DNA of 39,152 bases. Source: Microcaldota archaeon. GTDB lineage: Archaea; Micrarchaeota; Micrarchaeia; Micrarchaeales; CABMGC01. Shown piece by piece: positions 8,973-16,772 of the stretch; positions within the stretch are counted from its first letter, which is position 1, and the number at the start of each line of letters is the position of its first letter. A model generated the notes under the pieces. It saw only the letters and a program-made list of their open reading frames with translations. It was not told where the DNA came from and searched no databases. The translations under genes and the position numbers were made by a program. The stretch spans positions 1 to 39,152 of the forward strand of contig JAGWGN010000010.1 in NCBI GenBank assembly GCA_028867335.1, given 5' to 3'.

Positions 8973-9013
8973 GCTTGGAGTTGGGATTGAAGCTTAATAT
9001 CCCTTTTGCACTT

Positions 9014-9412
9014 TCAGTATCCGCGGACCTGCCTTTTCAGGATCTCCTTGCCCTCTGCGGTCATATCCATCCTGTCTATTATCTCGGAGGCCTTGGTGAG
9101 ATACCTTAGGTGCGCGTCGCTTAGCATCTTCTCCAGCGCGAGAGCGTAGACCCTCGGCCTGTTCTGCTCTGGGTAGAAGATGCGGAGAACCGCGTATGCG
9201 GCCTCGCCGCTGCAATTCGCCTTGACCAGGTGTATCGCGCCCTTCTGGTTTGACCTCTCCTCAAGGCCGTCGTATCCCATCCCGAAAATATGCGATTCGA
9301 TGGTCCAGACCCTTCCCCTGTGCTCAAACTCCCTGAACTCAAATCCTGGAGTGTCCCTGAGAAGATCGCTTGTGTGCTCCCTCTCGCTCCGCACTCTCCA
9401 TCTTTCCTCCAT
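9014..9412 (-). CDS. uncharacterised family 'A' (A1), paralog of 9948-10349
   Basis: Shares FxHxGRxW, SKGA/QKGAIxLxxxxxxGExxYAVLRIxY and EKMLSDAxxRxxxKAxEIID with A2. Confidence 0.7.
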   Translation of the reverse strand: MEERWRVRSEREHTSDLLRDTPGFEFREFEHRGRVWTIESHIFGMGYDGLEERSNQKGAIHLVKANCSGEAAYAVLRIFYPEQNRPRVYALALEKMLSDAHLRYLTKASEIIDRMDMTAEGKEILKRQVRGY

Positions 9413-9429
9413 CTCGTATCGCCTCTTTT

Positions 9430-9939
9430 TCAGTATATCCTCGTGAAGTCCAGCTTGTATCCTCCCTCCAGGTCAACCGTGATTTTGCATTTGCCGAGCA
9501 TGGAGCTGTATTCGTATCGCAGCTCCCCTCCGTTCTTGGGCTCGTAGTCGAAGATCTCAAAGAGGGTGTTGTCGTTCGGGTTGGGCTTGAATGCTGAGAG
9601 GTATCCGATGATCTGCCTTAGCTCCTCCTTTAGCCGGACCGTCTCGGCACGCCTGTAGAAGTGCGATGCGTAGTCGCGTATGATCGCCTCGCTCTTGCCC
9701 GCCTTTATTATGAGGTTGGTCTCGTATCCGTTGTCGTAGAAGAACTTGAGCCGCTCGAAGTTTGAGATCTCGCCCGCGTAGGTGACAGCGGTCCACACAT
9801 GCATTGTCGCCATGACGTGGTAGGTTATCTCAGGGGGATTAGGGGTGAGCAGCTTGTTGTGCAGGCGGATCGCGTTCTTTGCGATGCTGTTTAGTCCAAA
9901 GTGGTCCGAATTCCCCATGCTTTTTGGATCGTGATACAT
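9430..9939 (-). CDS. uncharacterised family 'B' (B1), paralog of 17374-17913
   Basis: LNSIAKNAIRLHNKL...FYDNGYETNLIIKAGKSEAIIRDYASHFYRRA aligns with LNALAKNSMRSR...FYVLNGYNTNIRMQTKGSKAQTLVEFATNVFRGS of B2. Confidence 0.7.
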   Translation of the reverse strand: MYHDPKSMGNSDHFGLNSIAKNAIRLHNKLLTPNPPEITYHVMATMHVWTAVTYAGEISNFERLKFFYDNGYETNLIIKAGKSEAIIRDYASHFYRRAETVRLKEELRQIIGYLSAFKPNPNDNTLFEIFDYEPKNGGELRYEYSSMLGKCKITVDLEGGYKLDFTRIY

Positions 9940-9947
9940 CCTAAGAC

Positions 9948-10349
9948 CTAGTTTTCCCTCAGCTTCGCCTTAAGAAGCTGCTTGTCCTCATCCGATGCAT
10001 CGAACGTGTCTATTATCTCTATCGCCTTTGCCTGGAAGCGCATAGCCGCGTCGCTGAGCATCTTCTCCATCGCAATCACATACACCTTCGCCTGCTTCTC
10101 GTCAGTGTATAGGATCCGCAGGACTGCGTAGCCCGACTCGCCGTCGCTGCTAACCCTGTATATCCTAAGGGCGCCCTTCGAGGCAACTCCGGTCTCGAAC
10201 TTTCCCTCAGCGTAGACCATGCTGTCCACATACTCCGCTGTCTTCCAGATCCTGCCTTGATGGACAAACGGTTCCAGTTTGAGCTCGTAGATCCCCTTGC
10301 TGACAAAGCTCTCCCCGTCCTTTAGAAGGTCTTTTTTCTTAAAGAACAT
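9948..10349 (-). CDS. uncharacterised family 'A' (A2), paralog of 9014-9412
   Basis: FVHQGRIWKTAEYVDSMVY...SKGALRIYRVSSDGESGYAVLRILYTDEKQAKVYVIAMEKMLSDAAMRFQAKAIEIID. Confidence 0.7.
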   Translation of the reverse strand: MFFKKKDLLKDGESFVSKGIYELKLEPFVHQGRIWKTAEYVDSMVYAEGKFETGVASKGALRIYRVSSDGESGYAVLRILYTDEKQAKVYVIAMEKMLSDAAMRFQAKAIEIIDTFDASDEDKQLLKAKLREN

Positions 10350-10359
10350 CTTTGATCAC

Positions 10360-10695
10360 TTAGAGCTCAAGCTTCTTCACAGTCTCAAAGAAGTAGTATC
10401 CGGAGAAGAGCGTATTGGTGCGGCTATCGCCGACGCTCTTTGCATAGTTTGCAGCCTCAAGCGAGATTGCCACATGGTCGTCTAGCTTGCTCTGCTCGCT
10501 TTCCTTGCGCAGGCACCTGTCAAAGAGGAGAAGCACCTTTCCCTGGAGCTCGCGTATCTCTGGCGCCGTGAGGTCCTCTGTCCCGTGCTTCTCAAGGTTG
10601 TATCTTATGTTCCTTGCCGCCCCGACAAAGAGCCCCTTCGCCTCAAGTTCCTCCGAGTCCTTTAGATAATCCGCCTTTGTCCTTGCCTTTGCCAT
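10360..10695 (-). CDS. uncharacterised 111-aa protein 'C' in the A/B module
   Basis: ORF collinear with A/B genes; TATA-like element ctataaatag (10723-10732) upstream on the minus strand. Confidence 0.6.
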   Translation of the reverse strand: MAKARTKADYLKDSEELEAKGLFVGAARNIRYNLEKHGTEDLTAPEIRELQGKVLLLFDRCLRKESEQSKLDDHVAISLEAANYAKSVGDSRTNTLFSGYYFFETVKKLEL

Positions 10696-10722
10696 TTTAC
10701 CAATAGGAACTCTTGATTGGGG

Positions 10723-10732
10723 CTATAAATAG
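10723..10732 (-). promoter_or_regulatory. putative TATA box for the C-A2-B1-A1 module
   Basis: Minus strand CTATTTATAG, about 28 bp upstream of the ATG at 10695. Confidence 0.45.
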
Positions 10733-10748
10733 TTTATTCAGCGAGCGT

Positions 10749-11132
10749 TTACTTGCGCGCAATGTCCCGATTGAGATCATTTACTATCTCCTCGATCGAG
10801 TCCCTGCGCTCAATGCCCAGCTGCAGCCTTTGTGCGCGCTCGCACCTTTCGATCCACTCCGTGATTATGCCACTTGTTTTTTCCGTAGCGATCTCAAATG
10901 CGCTCTGCTTCTCCGGATTTTTCATCTTGTAGTCTGCGCCCTTCTCAAGCAGCAGCCTGGTGACCTCCTCATTCCCGGCAAGGCAGGAGTGCATTATTGC
11001 GGTCCAGCCGTCACTATCCCTCATGTTTATGTCCGCGCCGGAGGAAAGGGAGTCGTTTATCATCCCGATGTTGCCGAGCACCACCCCTACCCTAAGCGCC
11101 TCGTTCATATCGCCCTCTATCAGCTTTGTCAT
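10749..11132 (-). CDS. ankyrin-repeat protein, short, with C-terminal tail
   Basis: MRDSDGWTAIMHSCLAGNEEVTRLLLEKGADYKMKN; tail RRDSIEEIVNDLNRDIARK. Confidence 0.88.
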   Translation of the reverse strand: MTKLIEGDMNEALRVGVVLGNIGMINDSLSSGADINMRDSDGWTAIMHSCLAGNEEVTRLLLEKGADYKMKNPEKQSAFEIATEKTSGIITEWIERCERAQRLQLGIERRDSIEEIVNDLNRDIARK

Positions 11133-11134
11133 AT

Positions 11135-11746
11135 CTAATTACCCTCAAGCTCTCTTACTATCTCATCGACGGACTCCGCCCGGACTAACGCCGAGAGCTG
11201 CAGCCCCTTCGAGACAAGTCCGTTCTCCAGTTTTTTAAGCACTTGCATATATTCGTCTATCTCCGCCTTCATCTCTGGCGAGCCGGCGCAGTCGGAGGCA
11301 TTCGCCCCATTGGCGCTTTTTGCGTAGGGGTCTGCGCCCGCCCTTATCAGAAGCCTCACTGCCCCAATGTTGTCCTTGTATGCGGAGTGCATCATTGCAC
11401 TCATTCCCGTCTCGTCCCTTGCGTCTTTGTCGGAGCCCCACTTGAGCAAAAGGTCGAGGGACCTTGTGGAATTCGTGCGCGCGGCAAGTATCAGTGCCGT
11501 TGAACCTAAAGAGTCCTTTAACTCTAGGCTTGCCCCTTTTTTAATTAGCAGCTCCACGATCTCCTCGCGGTCATAGTAAGCGGCACTCATTAGCGCCGTA
11601 GTCCGGCCCATACTCTCCGGCCTTCTTGCGTCTATGTCTGCGCCCATCGCAAGCTCCCTTTTCACGGCGTCCACATTTGCTCCAGCTGCCGCGCCGATGA
11701 GCCTCTGGTTAGCCGCTTCCAGATCCGCATTTTTGAGTTTTGCCAT
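11135..11746 (-). CDS. ankyrin-repeat protein, tail truncated
   Basis: GRTTALMSAAYYDREEIVELLIKKGASLELKDSLGSTALILAARTN...; ends RAESVDEIVRELEGN. Confidence 0.9.
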   Translation of the reverse strand: MAKLKNADLEAANQRLIGAAAGANVDAVKRELAMGADIDARRPESMGRTTALMSAAYYDREEIVELLIKKGASLELKDSLGSTALILAARTNSTRSLDLLLKWGSDKDARDETGMSAMMHSAYKDNIGAVRLLIRAGADPYAKSANGANASDCAGSPEMKAEIDEYMQVLKKLENGLVSKGLQLSALVRAESVDEIVRELEGN

Positions 11747-11752
11747 AAACAA

Positions 11753-11854
11753 TCACGTCCTTCGCAAATCTTTCTCAAGATCCTCGATGTCGCCCCTGTA
11801 GGCTGAGATAAAGAGCTTCTCGTTTGCAGCCTTGTTAACCCTGATTTTTTCCAT
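11753..11854 (-). CDS. 33-aa mini-ORF: ankyrin-family N-terminal cap joined directly to the C-terminal tail (internally deleted paralog or tail-only peptide)
   Basis: Translation MEKIRVNKAANEKLFISAYRGDIEDLEKDLRRT; compare N-terminus MEKNKENKIADEKLLSAVTQGN and tail EIIDSLEDDLRK of 2877-3683; not in the supplied ORF track because it is short. Confidence 0.55.
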   Translation of the reverse strand: MEKIRVNKAANEKLFISAYRGDIEDLEKDLRRT

Positions 11855-11861
11855 ATGTCGT

Positions 11862-12746
11862 CTATCCCCTTAGGTCTTCCTTTAATTCGCCTAGTATCTC
11901 CTCTATGGAGTCGGCGCGCTCAATCGACCTCCTTTGATCTTCTTCTTTAAGCATCTCGTGGAGGAACTCTCTTTGCTGCACCGTGATTGACGAGGTGTCC
12001 ACAGGTGAATCTGGATCTAGTAACTCCCTTGCATTTGCGCCACTGCTGTAGAGAAGGCGGACGCAGTCCATATGGCCAGCCTCTGTAGCCCAGGCTATCG
12101 CCGTCTTCCCGTCTTTGTCCCTGGCAAATACATCGGCACCGCTTTCAAGGAGCTTCGTTATTATCAGTTTGTTCCCTTTATCCGCTGCATACATAAGCGC
12201 AGTCAGCCCGAACCTGTTTTTTGAGTTGAGCCTTGCGCCCTTCTTTATAAGCAATCCTAGGGTGTCGTGGTGATCCCCGGAGAGGCCTGCGACCTCCATT
12301 AGGGGGGTCTCTGCGAGATCGCCGCGCCCGTTCACGTTTGCGCCGTAGCACTCGACGAGCATCTCGGCGATCTTGAAATCGCGCCTGTATATAGCTACGG
12401 AAAGCGCGGAGACCAGCTTATTGTCCCTCAGATTCACATCCGCCCCGTTCTGCAGAAGCACCCTTGTGCATTCGGGATATCCCCCCTGCACTGCAAAGAT
12501 GAGCGCGGTGTCCCCGCGATCTGGGCTTTTTATGTTGGGATTCGCCCCGTTTTTCAAAAGCAGGGAGACGCCGGTCGGAAAGCCCTCTCTTGCCACGATC
12601 ATAAGCGCGTTCATGCGATTATCGCCGATAGAATCTACCTGAGCTCCTTCCTTGAGCGCATTCGCCATTCCCTCAAGGTCAGTGACCAAGGCTGTGCTGT
12701 GCAGCCTGCCGTTTTTCTCTTTTTGGTCGATCCTGATCTTTTCCAT
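11862..12746 (-). CDS. ankyrin-repeat protein with conserved C-terminal tail
   Basis: At least six ankyrin repeats; tail ERADSIEEILGELKEDLRG. Confidence 0.93.
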   Translation of the reverse strand: MEKIRIDQKEKNGRLHSTALVTDLEGMANALKEGAQVDSIGDNRMNALMIVAREGFPTGVSLLLKNGANPNIKSPDRGDTALIFAVQGGYPECTRVLLQNGADVNLRDNKLVSALSVAIYRRDFKIAEMLVECYGANVNGRGDLAETPLMEVAGLSGDHHDTLGLLIKKGARLNSKNRFGLTALMYAADKGNKLIITKLLESGADVFARDKDGKTAIAWATEAGHMDCVRLLYSSGANARELLDPDSPVDTSSITVQQREFLHEMLKEEDQRRSIERADSIEEILGELKEDLRG

Positions 12747-12749
12747 GCT

Positions 12750-13352
12750 CTATCCCTTACGGTTGTCTTTCTTGTCTCGCTCGAGCTCATCGAGTATCTC
12801 CTCGATTGCACCTGACCTTACAAGCGCCATTTTCTGCCGCTGCTCCTGGCTTGGATCCCGTGGCCTGAGCAGGGCGGTGATGAACCTTGGGCTGACGGCA
12901 TAGTTTTCCGCCCTCTTTCCCTCGACATTTATTAGGTTGATGTCGGCGCCCGCCTCGATCAGGGCAATTGCAGAGTGAAGTTTTGCAGCAATAAAGGCGT
13001 GCATCAGAGGGGTGAATCCGCGGTTGTCCCTTGCATCCTTCTCTGCGCCCTTCTCCAAGAGAAGCTTGGTGATGGCGGCACTGCTTCCCATTGCGGAAAA
13101 CATCAGGGGAGTGAATCCCTCTTCGTCCCTTACGTTCACTTTTGCCCCGTTTCGGAGAAGCAATCGGGTTATTCCAAGGTGGCCCTTGGAGGCAGCAAAC
13201 ATCAAAGGGGTCTGATCATGGATTTGAATGTAGTTAACATCTGCACCTTTCTCGAGCGCCACCTTTGCCATCGTCAGGTTACCAGTCTGCGCAGCCATCA
13301 GGAGTTTGCGGCTCGAATTAAGTTTTGTAATTTCCGATGTTTTGGTTTTCAT
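12750..13352 (-). CDS. ankyrin-repeat protein with C-terminal tail; near-paralog of 13357-13947
   Basis: DQTPLMFAASKGHLGITRLLLRNGAKVNVRDEEGFTPLMFSAMGSSAAITKLLLEKGAEKDARDNRGFTPLMHAF; tail SGAIEEILDELERDKKDNRKG. Confidence 0.93.
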   Translation of the reverse strand: MKTKTSEITKLNSSRKLLMAAQTGNLTMAKVALEKGADVNYIQIHDQTPLMFAASKGHLGITRLLLRNGAKVNVRDEEGFTPLMFSAMGSSAAITKLLLEKGAEKDARDNRGFTPLMHAFIAAKLHSAIALIEAGADINLINVEGKRAENYAVSPRFITALLRPRDPSQEQRQKMALVRSGAIEEILDELERDKKDNRKG

Positions 13353-13356
13353 ACCG

Positions 13357-13947
13357 TCACTTTCTCAGGTCCTTTTCAAGACCGTCTATTATCTCGCTTA
13401 CCGCGTTCGCCCTGTCGATTGACTCCTTCTGTGAATCTTCCAAAATCGCGTTTGAATGGTCTAACAGCGAAAAGTAGAATGCCGGGGTCGGGGAGTAATA
13501 CATCGCGTTTCTTCCCTCCTTAGTTGTGGCATTTAGATCCGCACCTGCCCTGATTATGGCCATTGCCGAGCGGCGTCTTGAGTTAATTATTGCATGCATG
13601 AGTGGGGTCAGCCCTATATTGTCCGTTTCGTTGACGTTTGCGCCCTTCTCCAAAAGCAGCTCGGTCATCTGCGCTCTTGATCCCATAGCAGCAAACATCA
13701 GTGGAGTGAGGCCGTCTATGTTCATTGCCTCTATGTCTGCCCCTTTTTCAAGTAGCAGACGCGCAATTTTAAGAGGGCCCTTCGATGCGGCAAACATCAG
13801 TGGGGTTTGTCCCTCCTTATCGGCGCACTCGATGTTTGCCCCTTTTTTAATCGCCTCGAGAACAAGCGAGCTGTCTTTGGCTAGAACTCCGTCCATCAAA
13901 AGCTTGTTTGCCTTCTGCTTACCGATAATCCTTTCCATTTTTATCAT
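13357..13947 (-). CDS. ankyrin-repeat protein with C-terminal tail; near-paralog of 12750-13352
   Basis: GQTPLMFAASKGPLKIARLLLEKGADIEAMNIDGLTPLMFAAMGSRAQMTELLLEKGANVNETDNIGLTPLMHAI; tail RANAVSEIIDGLEKDLRK. Confidence 0.93.
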   Translation of the reverse strand: MIKMERIIGKQKANKLLMDGVLAKDSSLVLEAIKKGANIECADKEGQTPLMFAASKGPLKIARLLLEKGADIEAMNIDGLTPLMFAAMGSRAQMTELLLEKGANVNETDNIGLTPLMHAIINSRRRSAMAIIRAGADLNATTKEGRNAMYYSPTPAFYFSLLDHSNAILEDSQKESIDRANAVSEIIDGLEKDLRK

Positions 13948-14514
13948 CTACTCGCCAAGGTCCTTTTCAAGACCCGCTATTATTTCGGTGACGACATCCT
14001 TCCTTAGAAGTGCCTTTTCCTGTATTTTTTTCTCCGCTTTTCGCTTCTTTTTTATACGCAGCTGCATTTTTTCGTATTTTGCGATTAGATCGAAATACGG
14101 ACGCTGATGCCAAAATACTATGTCCAAAGCATAGTCTTTCACAACATTTCCCTGCCTGTCCTTTATGCCGACATCTGCGCCATACTTGAGGAGAAGTTCC
14201 ATTGTCTCAAAATTCTCCTGCTCTGTGGCATGCATCAGGGCGGTCTTCCCGTCCTTGTCTTTCGTGTTGGGATTTGCGCCTGCTTCCAAAAGCAGCCTTA
14301 GAATCTCAGCATTAGATTCACGCGAAATTGCGATCATAAGTAGAGTTTTTTTGTCTTCGGTACACACATTTACATCTGCGCCTTTCTTTATCAAAGTGGC
14401 TACAATTCTGGGATTGTCATTCATCTCATCCAGGCTTTTCTGGAGAGAAAAACTGGATAGCAGCTCATCGGTGGCTTGCGTTCTAATTGTGTTTGAAGTT
14501 TTGAGTGTTTTCAT
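13948..14514 (-). CDS. ankyrin-repeat protein with C-terminal tail
   Basis: LRLLLEAGANPNTKDKDGKTALMHATEQENFETMELLLKYGADVGIKD; tail RKDVVTEIIAGLEKDLGE. Confidence 0.92.
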   Translation of the reverse strand: MKTLKTSNTIRTQATDELLSSFSLQKSLDEMNDNPRIVATLIKKGADVNVCTEDKKTLLMIAISRESNAEILRLLLEAGANPNTKDKDGKTALMHATEQENFETMELLLKYGADVGIKDRQGNVVKDYALDIVFWHQRPYFDLIAKYEKMQLRIKKKRKAEKKIQEKALLRKDVVTEIIAGLEKDLGE

Positions 14515-14567
14515 GGACTTGCCTATTTTTCATACCTTCCGCTAACAGTATAATTAAGCGTTTTTGG

Positions 14568-14575
14568 TATATAAA
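14568..14575 (-). promoter_or_regulatory. putative TATA box of an internal promoter in the ankyrin array
   Basis: Minus strand GTTTATATACC about 55 bp upstream of the ATG at 14514, in the longest intergenic gap of the array (14515-14647). Confidence 0.5.
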
Positions 14576-14647
14576 CAGGGGTAAAAATAGCAGAATAGTG
14601 AGTATTTATTGTTGCTTTGTGAAGGGTGCTCTAGGGGTAAATGGCCC

Positions 14648-15241
14648 CTATTTTGGATCAAGATCACTGTTTAGGCCCTTTATAATATCGTCTACCGCAG
14701 CAACCCGGTCGAGATTGTCCCGCTGACCCTTTAGAAGCCTCAGGCTTGAGGTGTACTGATTGAGCTGCTGAAGCTCATTTGACTTGCCAAGCTGCACCAT
14801 CTTTTTTGCCAGGCTCTCGGGGACCGTGGGGTCCGCCCCTTTGTCTAGCAGGTACTGCGCAATCTGGGCACTCTTTGGATTTCGGATAGCATGCATCAGG
14901 GCGCTGTAGCCGTCTAGGTCAACCTGGTTGATTAGCGCGCCCTTCCCGAGAAGAAACTCGACCATCCTAAAATTGCAGCTCTCTGCTGCGCGCATAAGCG
15001 GCGTGAGCCCGTGTTCGTCGGCAGCGTTTACGTTTGCGCCCCTGCTGATCAGCAGCTCCGCGATCTGGGTTCCGCTCTTGTCATAGGCAGAGCTCATAAG
15101 TGCGGTGCGGCCCGCAAAGTCCTGTGCATTCACGTCCGCGCCGTTTTTAATCGCGGTGCGCACAAGTTTGTAATCGAAGTGAACTGCGGAGCTGAGCAGA
15201 AGGTTGTCCAGCGAATCGTTTTTGCTCCTTGTCTTCTCCAT
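14648..15241 (-). CDS. ankyrin-repeat protein with C-terminal tail
   Basis: GRTALMSSAYDKSGTQIAELLISRGANVNAADEHGLTPLMRAAESCNFRMVEFLLGKGALIN; tail RVAAVDDIIKGLNSDLDPK. Confidence 0.93.
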   Translation of the reverse strand: MEKTRSKNDSLDNLLLSSAVHFDYKLVRTAIKNGADVNAQDFAGRTALMSSAYDKSGTQIAELLISRGANVNAADEHGLTPLMRAAESCNFRMVEFLLGKGALINQVDLDGYSALMHAIRNPKSAQIAQYLLDKGADPTVPESLAKKMVQLGKSNELQQLNQYTSSLRLLKGQRDNLDRVAAVDDIIKGLNSDLDPK

Positions 15242-15249
15242 CCCATAGC

Positions 15250-15738
15250 CTATTTTTCAAGATCCCTAAGTATCTCCTGCACCTTGTCCGCCTTTCCAAT
15301 CGCTCGCTGTTGCTCCCGTCTTGAGTTGATTAGCTCCTGGAACTCGTCAAGCATCTGCTTTGACTCCTTTGTGATTGCATAGTAGACCGCAGTCTTCCCG
15401 ATGGAATCATTTAGTTCTATGTCAGCCTCGTTCTCAAGCAGAAACCGGATAGAGTTGTTCATACCGTGCTTTGCAGCAATGATAAGGGCAGTATCGCCTT
15501 CCTTGTTCTTGATATTCGGATCTGCCCCATGCTTCAGGAGAAACTCCACCATCCCGCTTCCCTTCTGGGCGCAGAGCATAAGCGGGGTCTCCCCCCTCTC
15601 GTTTGTGACGTTCATGTTCGCCCCGTCAGTGTAGGCCTTCCAGAGAAGCTTGAAATCATTTTTCGAAACCGCCTTCCAGAGCTTGAGGGTCGCCTCGTGC
15701 TTCTTCTCCTCTCCCTCTGGCTTCTTGAAAATTCCCAT
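15250..15738 (-). CDS. ankyrin-repeat protein, tail shortened; near-paralog of 15740-16285
   Basis: MGIFKKPEG...ATLKLWKAVSKNDFKLLWKAYTDGANMNVTNERGETPLMLCAQ; tail GKADKVQEILRDLEK. Confidence 0.9.
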   Translation of the reverse strand: MGIFKKPEGEEKKHEATLKLWKAVSKNDFKLLWKAYTDGANMNVTNERGETPLMLCAQKGSGMVEFLLKHGADPNIKNKEGDTALIIAAKHGMNNSIRFLLENEADIELNDSIGKTAVYYAITKESKQMLDEFQELINSRREQQRAIGKADKVQEILRDLEK

Positions 15739-15739
15739 C

Positions 15740-16285
15740 TCAATCGTCCTGCACATCCTCGCTTAGTCCCCTGACTATCTCATCCACGCCCTCTTTTTTC
15801 TCGACAGCAAGGCTCTGCGAGCGCCTTAATTCTGTTAGGCCGGAGAACTCGTCAAGCACATCCCTCACCTCCTTGGTTAGCGCCTGGTCTCTTGCGCTCT
15901 GGCCGTAGCCGTCTACGATATCTTGGCTTGCGCCCGCGGCGAGCAGGATTCTTAGGACCTCAATCCTCTGATGCATAAGTATCATGTTTGTGGCCTCAAG
16001 AGCGATCATCAGCGCAGTGCGCCCGTTCCCGTTTATCCTATCCGGTTCTGCTCCCCTCTCAAGCAGGATGTTGACAAGCTCGGGGGAAACCCTGGCCGAC
16101 CCCATTAGCGGGGTTTCGCCCAGATTACTCTTGGCCTCTATCTCGGCGCCCGCATTGATCGCGTCTGACATCATATATGGATCGTTTTTCTTGATTGCCT
16201 TCCAGAGCTTGACGTTCGCATTGTGCATTTTCGCATCTGCCAGCGCGCCTGTTGCAAGCCCTCTTAATCCGCGAAACAGTCCCAT
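15740..16285 (-). CDS. ankyrin-repeat protein with C-terminal tail; near-paralog of 15250-15738
   Basis: MGLFRGLRG...NVKLWKAIKKNDPYMMSDAINAGAEIEAKSNLGETPLMGSARVSPELVNILLERGAEPD; tail KKEGVDEIVRGLSEDVQDD. Confidence 0.9.
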   Translation of the reverse strand: MGLFRGLRGLATGALADAKMHNANVKLWKAIKKNDPYMMSDAINAGAEIEAKSNLGETPLMGSARVSPELVNILLERGAEPDRINGNGRTALMIALEATNMILMHQRIEVLRILLAAGASQDIVDGYGQSARDQALTKEVRDVLDEFSGLTELRRSQSLAVEKKEGVDEIVRGLSEDVQDD

Positions 16286-16286
16286 C

Positions 16287-16772
16287 TCAATCCCCCTTCC
16301 TCAGGTCGCCTTCGAGGTCGCCTATTATCTCATCGACTCCCTCTTTGCGCTTCACGCTGCCCAGCTGCCTTGCCGCAACTATCGAATCGATGAGCTTGGA
16401 TGCGTATCCGTTTAGGGAGGCATAGTGCCTCGCATCCTTGCCCTCGCCATCTCTCTTTGTTATGTCCGCCCCCGCCTCAAGGAGCATGATCACTATGTCA
16501 TCAAATCCCCTCAAGGCCGCAACCATGAGCGGAGTGCGGCCATTTGTGGTTGGCGCGTCAACCTTGGCGCCAGCCTTTAGCAGAATCTGGACGGTGCTTA
16601 CCCTTGCCTGTCCTGCCGCAATGAACAGAGGAGTCAGGCCCCTTGAATTTCTCGCCTCTATGTCGACTCCCCTCTTTATGGCAGAGCGCAGCATGGCATT
16701 GTTCCCCCACTCTGCGTCGAAGAACAGCCTCTCAAGCTGATTTTCCCTGTTCCTGACTCTTGCAGTCTTCAT
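16287..16772 (-). CDS. ankyrin-repeat protein with C-terminal tail
   Basis: GLTPLFIAAGQARVSTVQILLKAGAKVDAPTTNGRTPLMVAALRGFDDIVIMLLEAGADI; tail KRKEGVDEIIGDLEGDLRKGD; ATGA overlap with 16769-17368. Confidence 0.92.
   Translation of the reverse strand: MKTARVRNRENQLERLFFDAEWGNNAMLRSAIKRGVDIEARNSRGLTPLFIAAGQARVSTVQILLKAGAKVDAPTTNGRTPLMVAALRGFDDIVIMLLEAGADITKRDGEGKDARHYASLNGYASKLIDSIVAARQLGSVKRKEGVDEIIGDLEGDLRKGD

Noticed and set aside
9014-10349. EIID in A1/A2 (KASEIIDRMD, KAIEIIDTFD) as a possible version of the ankyrin tail
   Set aside because: Only four residues match, it is not C-terminal, and the following L..DLR element is missing; probably coincidence
12975-14107. Long plus-strand ORFs (182 aa and 193 aa) antisense to ankyrin genes
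   Set aside because: Low-complexity Ser/Phe/Ala-rich shadow frames produced by repeated ankyrin codons on the opposite strand; no recognisable domain or start signals
15250-16285. N-terminal Met-Gly (MGIF/MGLF) as an N-myristoylation signal
   Set aside because: N-myristoylation of this kind is a eukaryotic modification; no reason to invoke it here without a host-delivery demonstration
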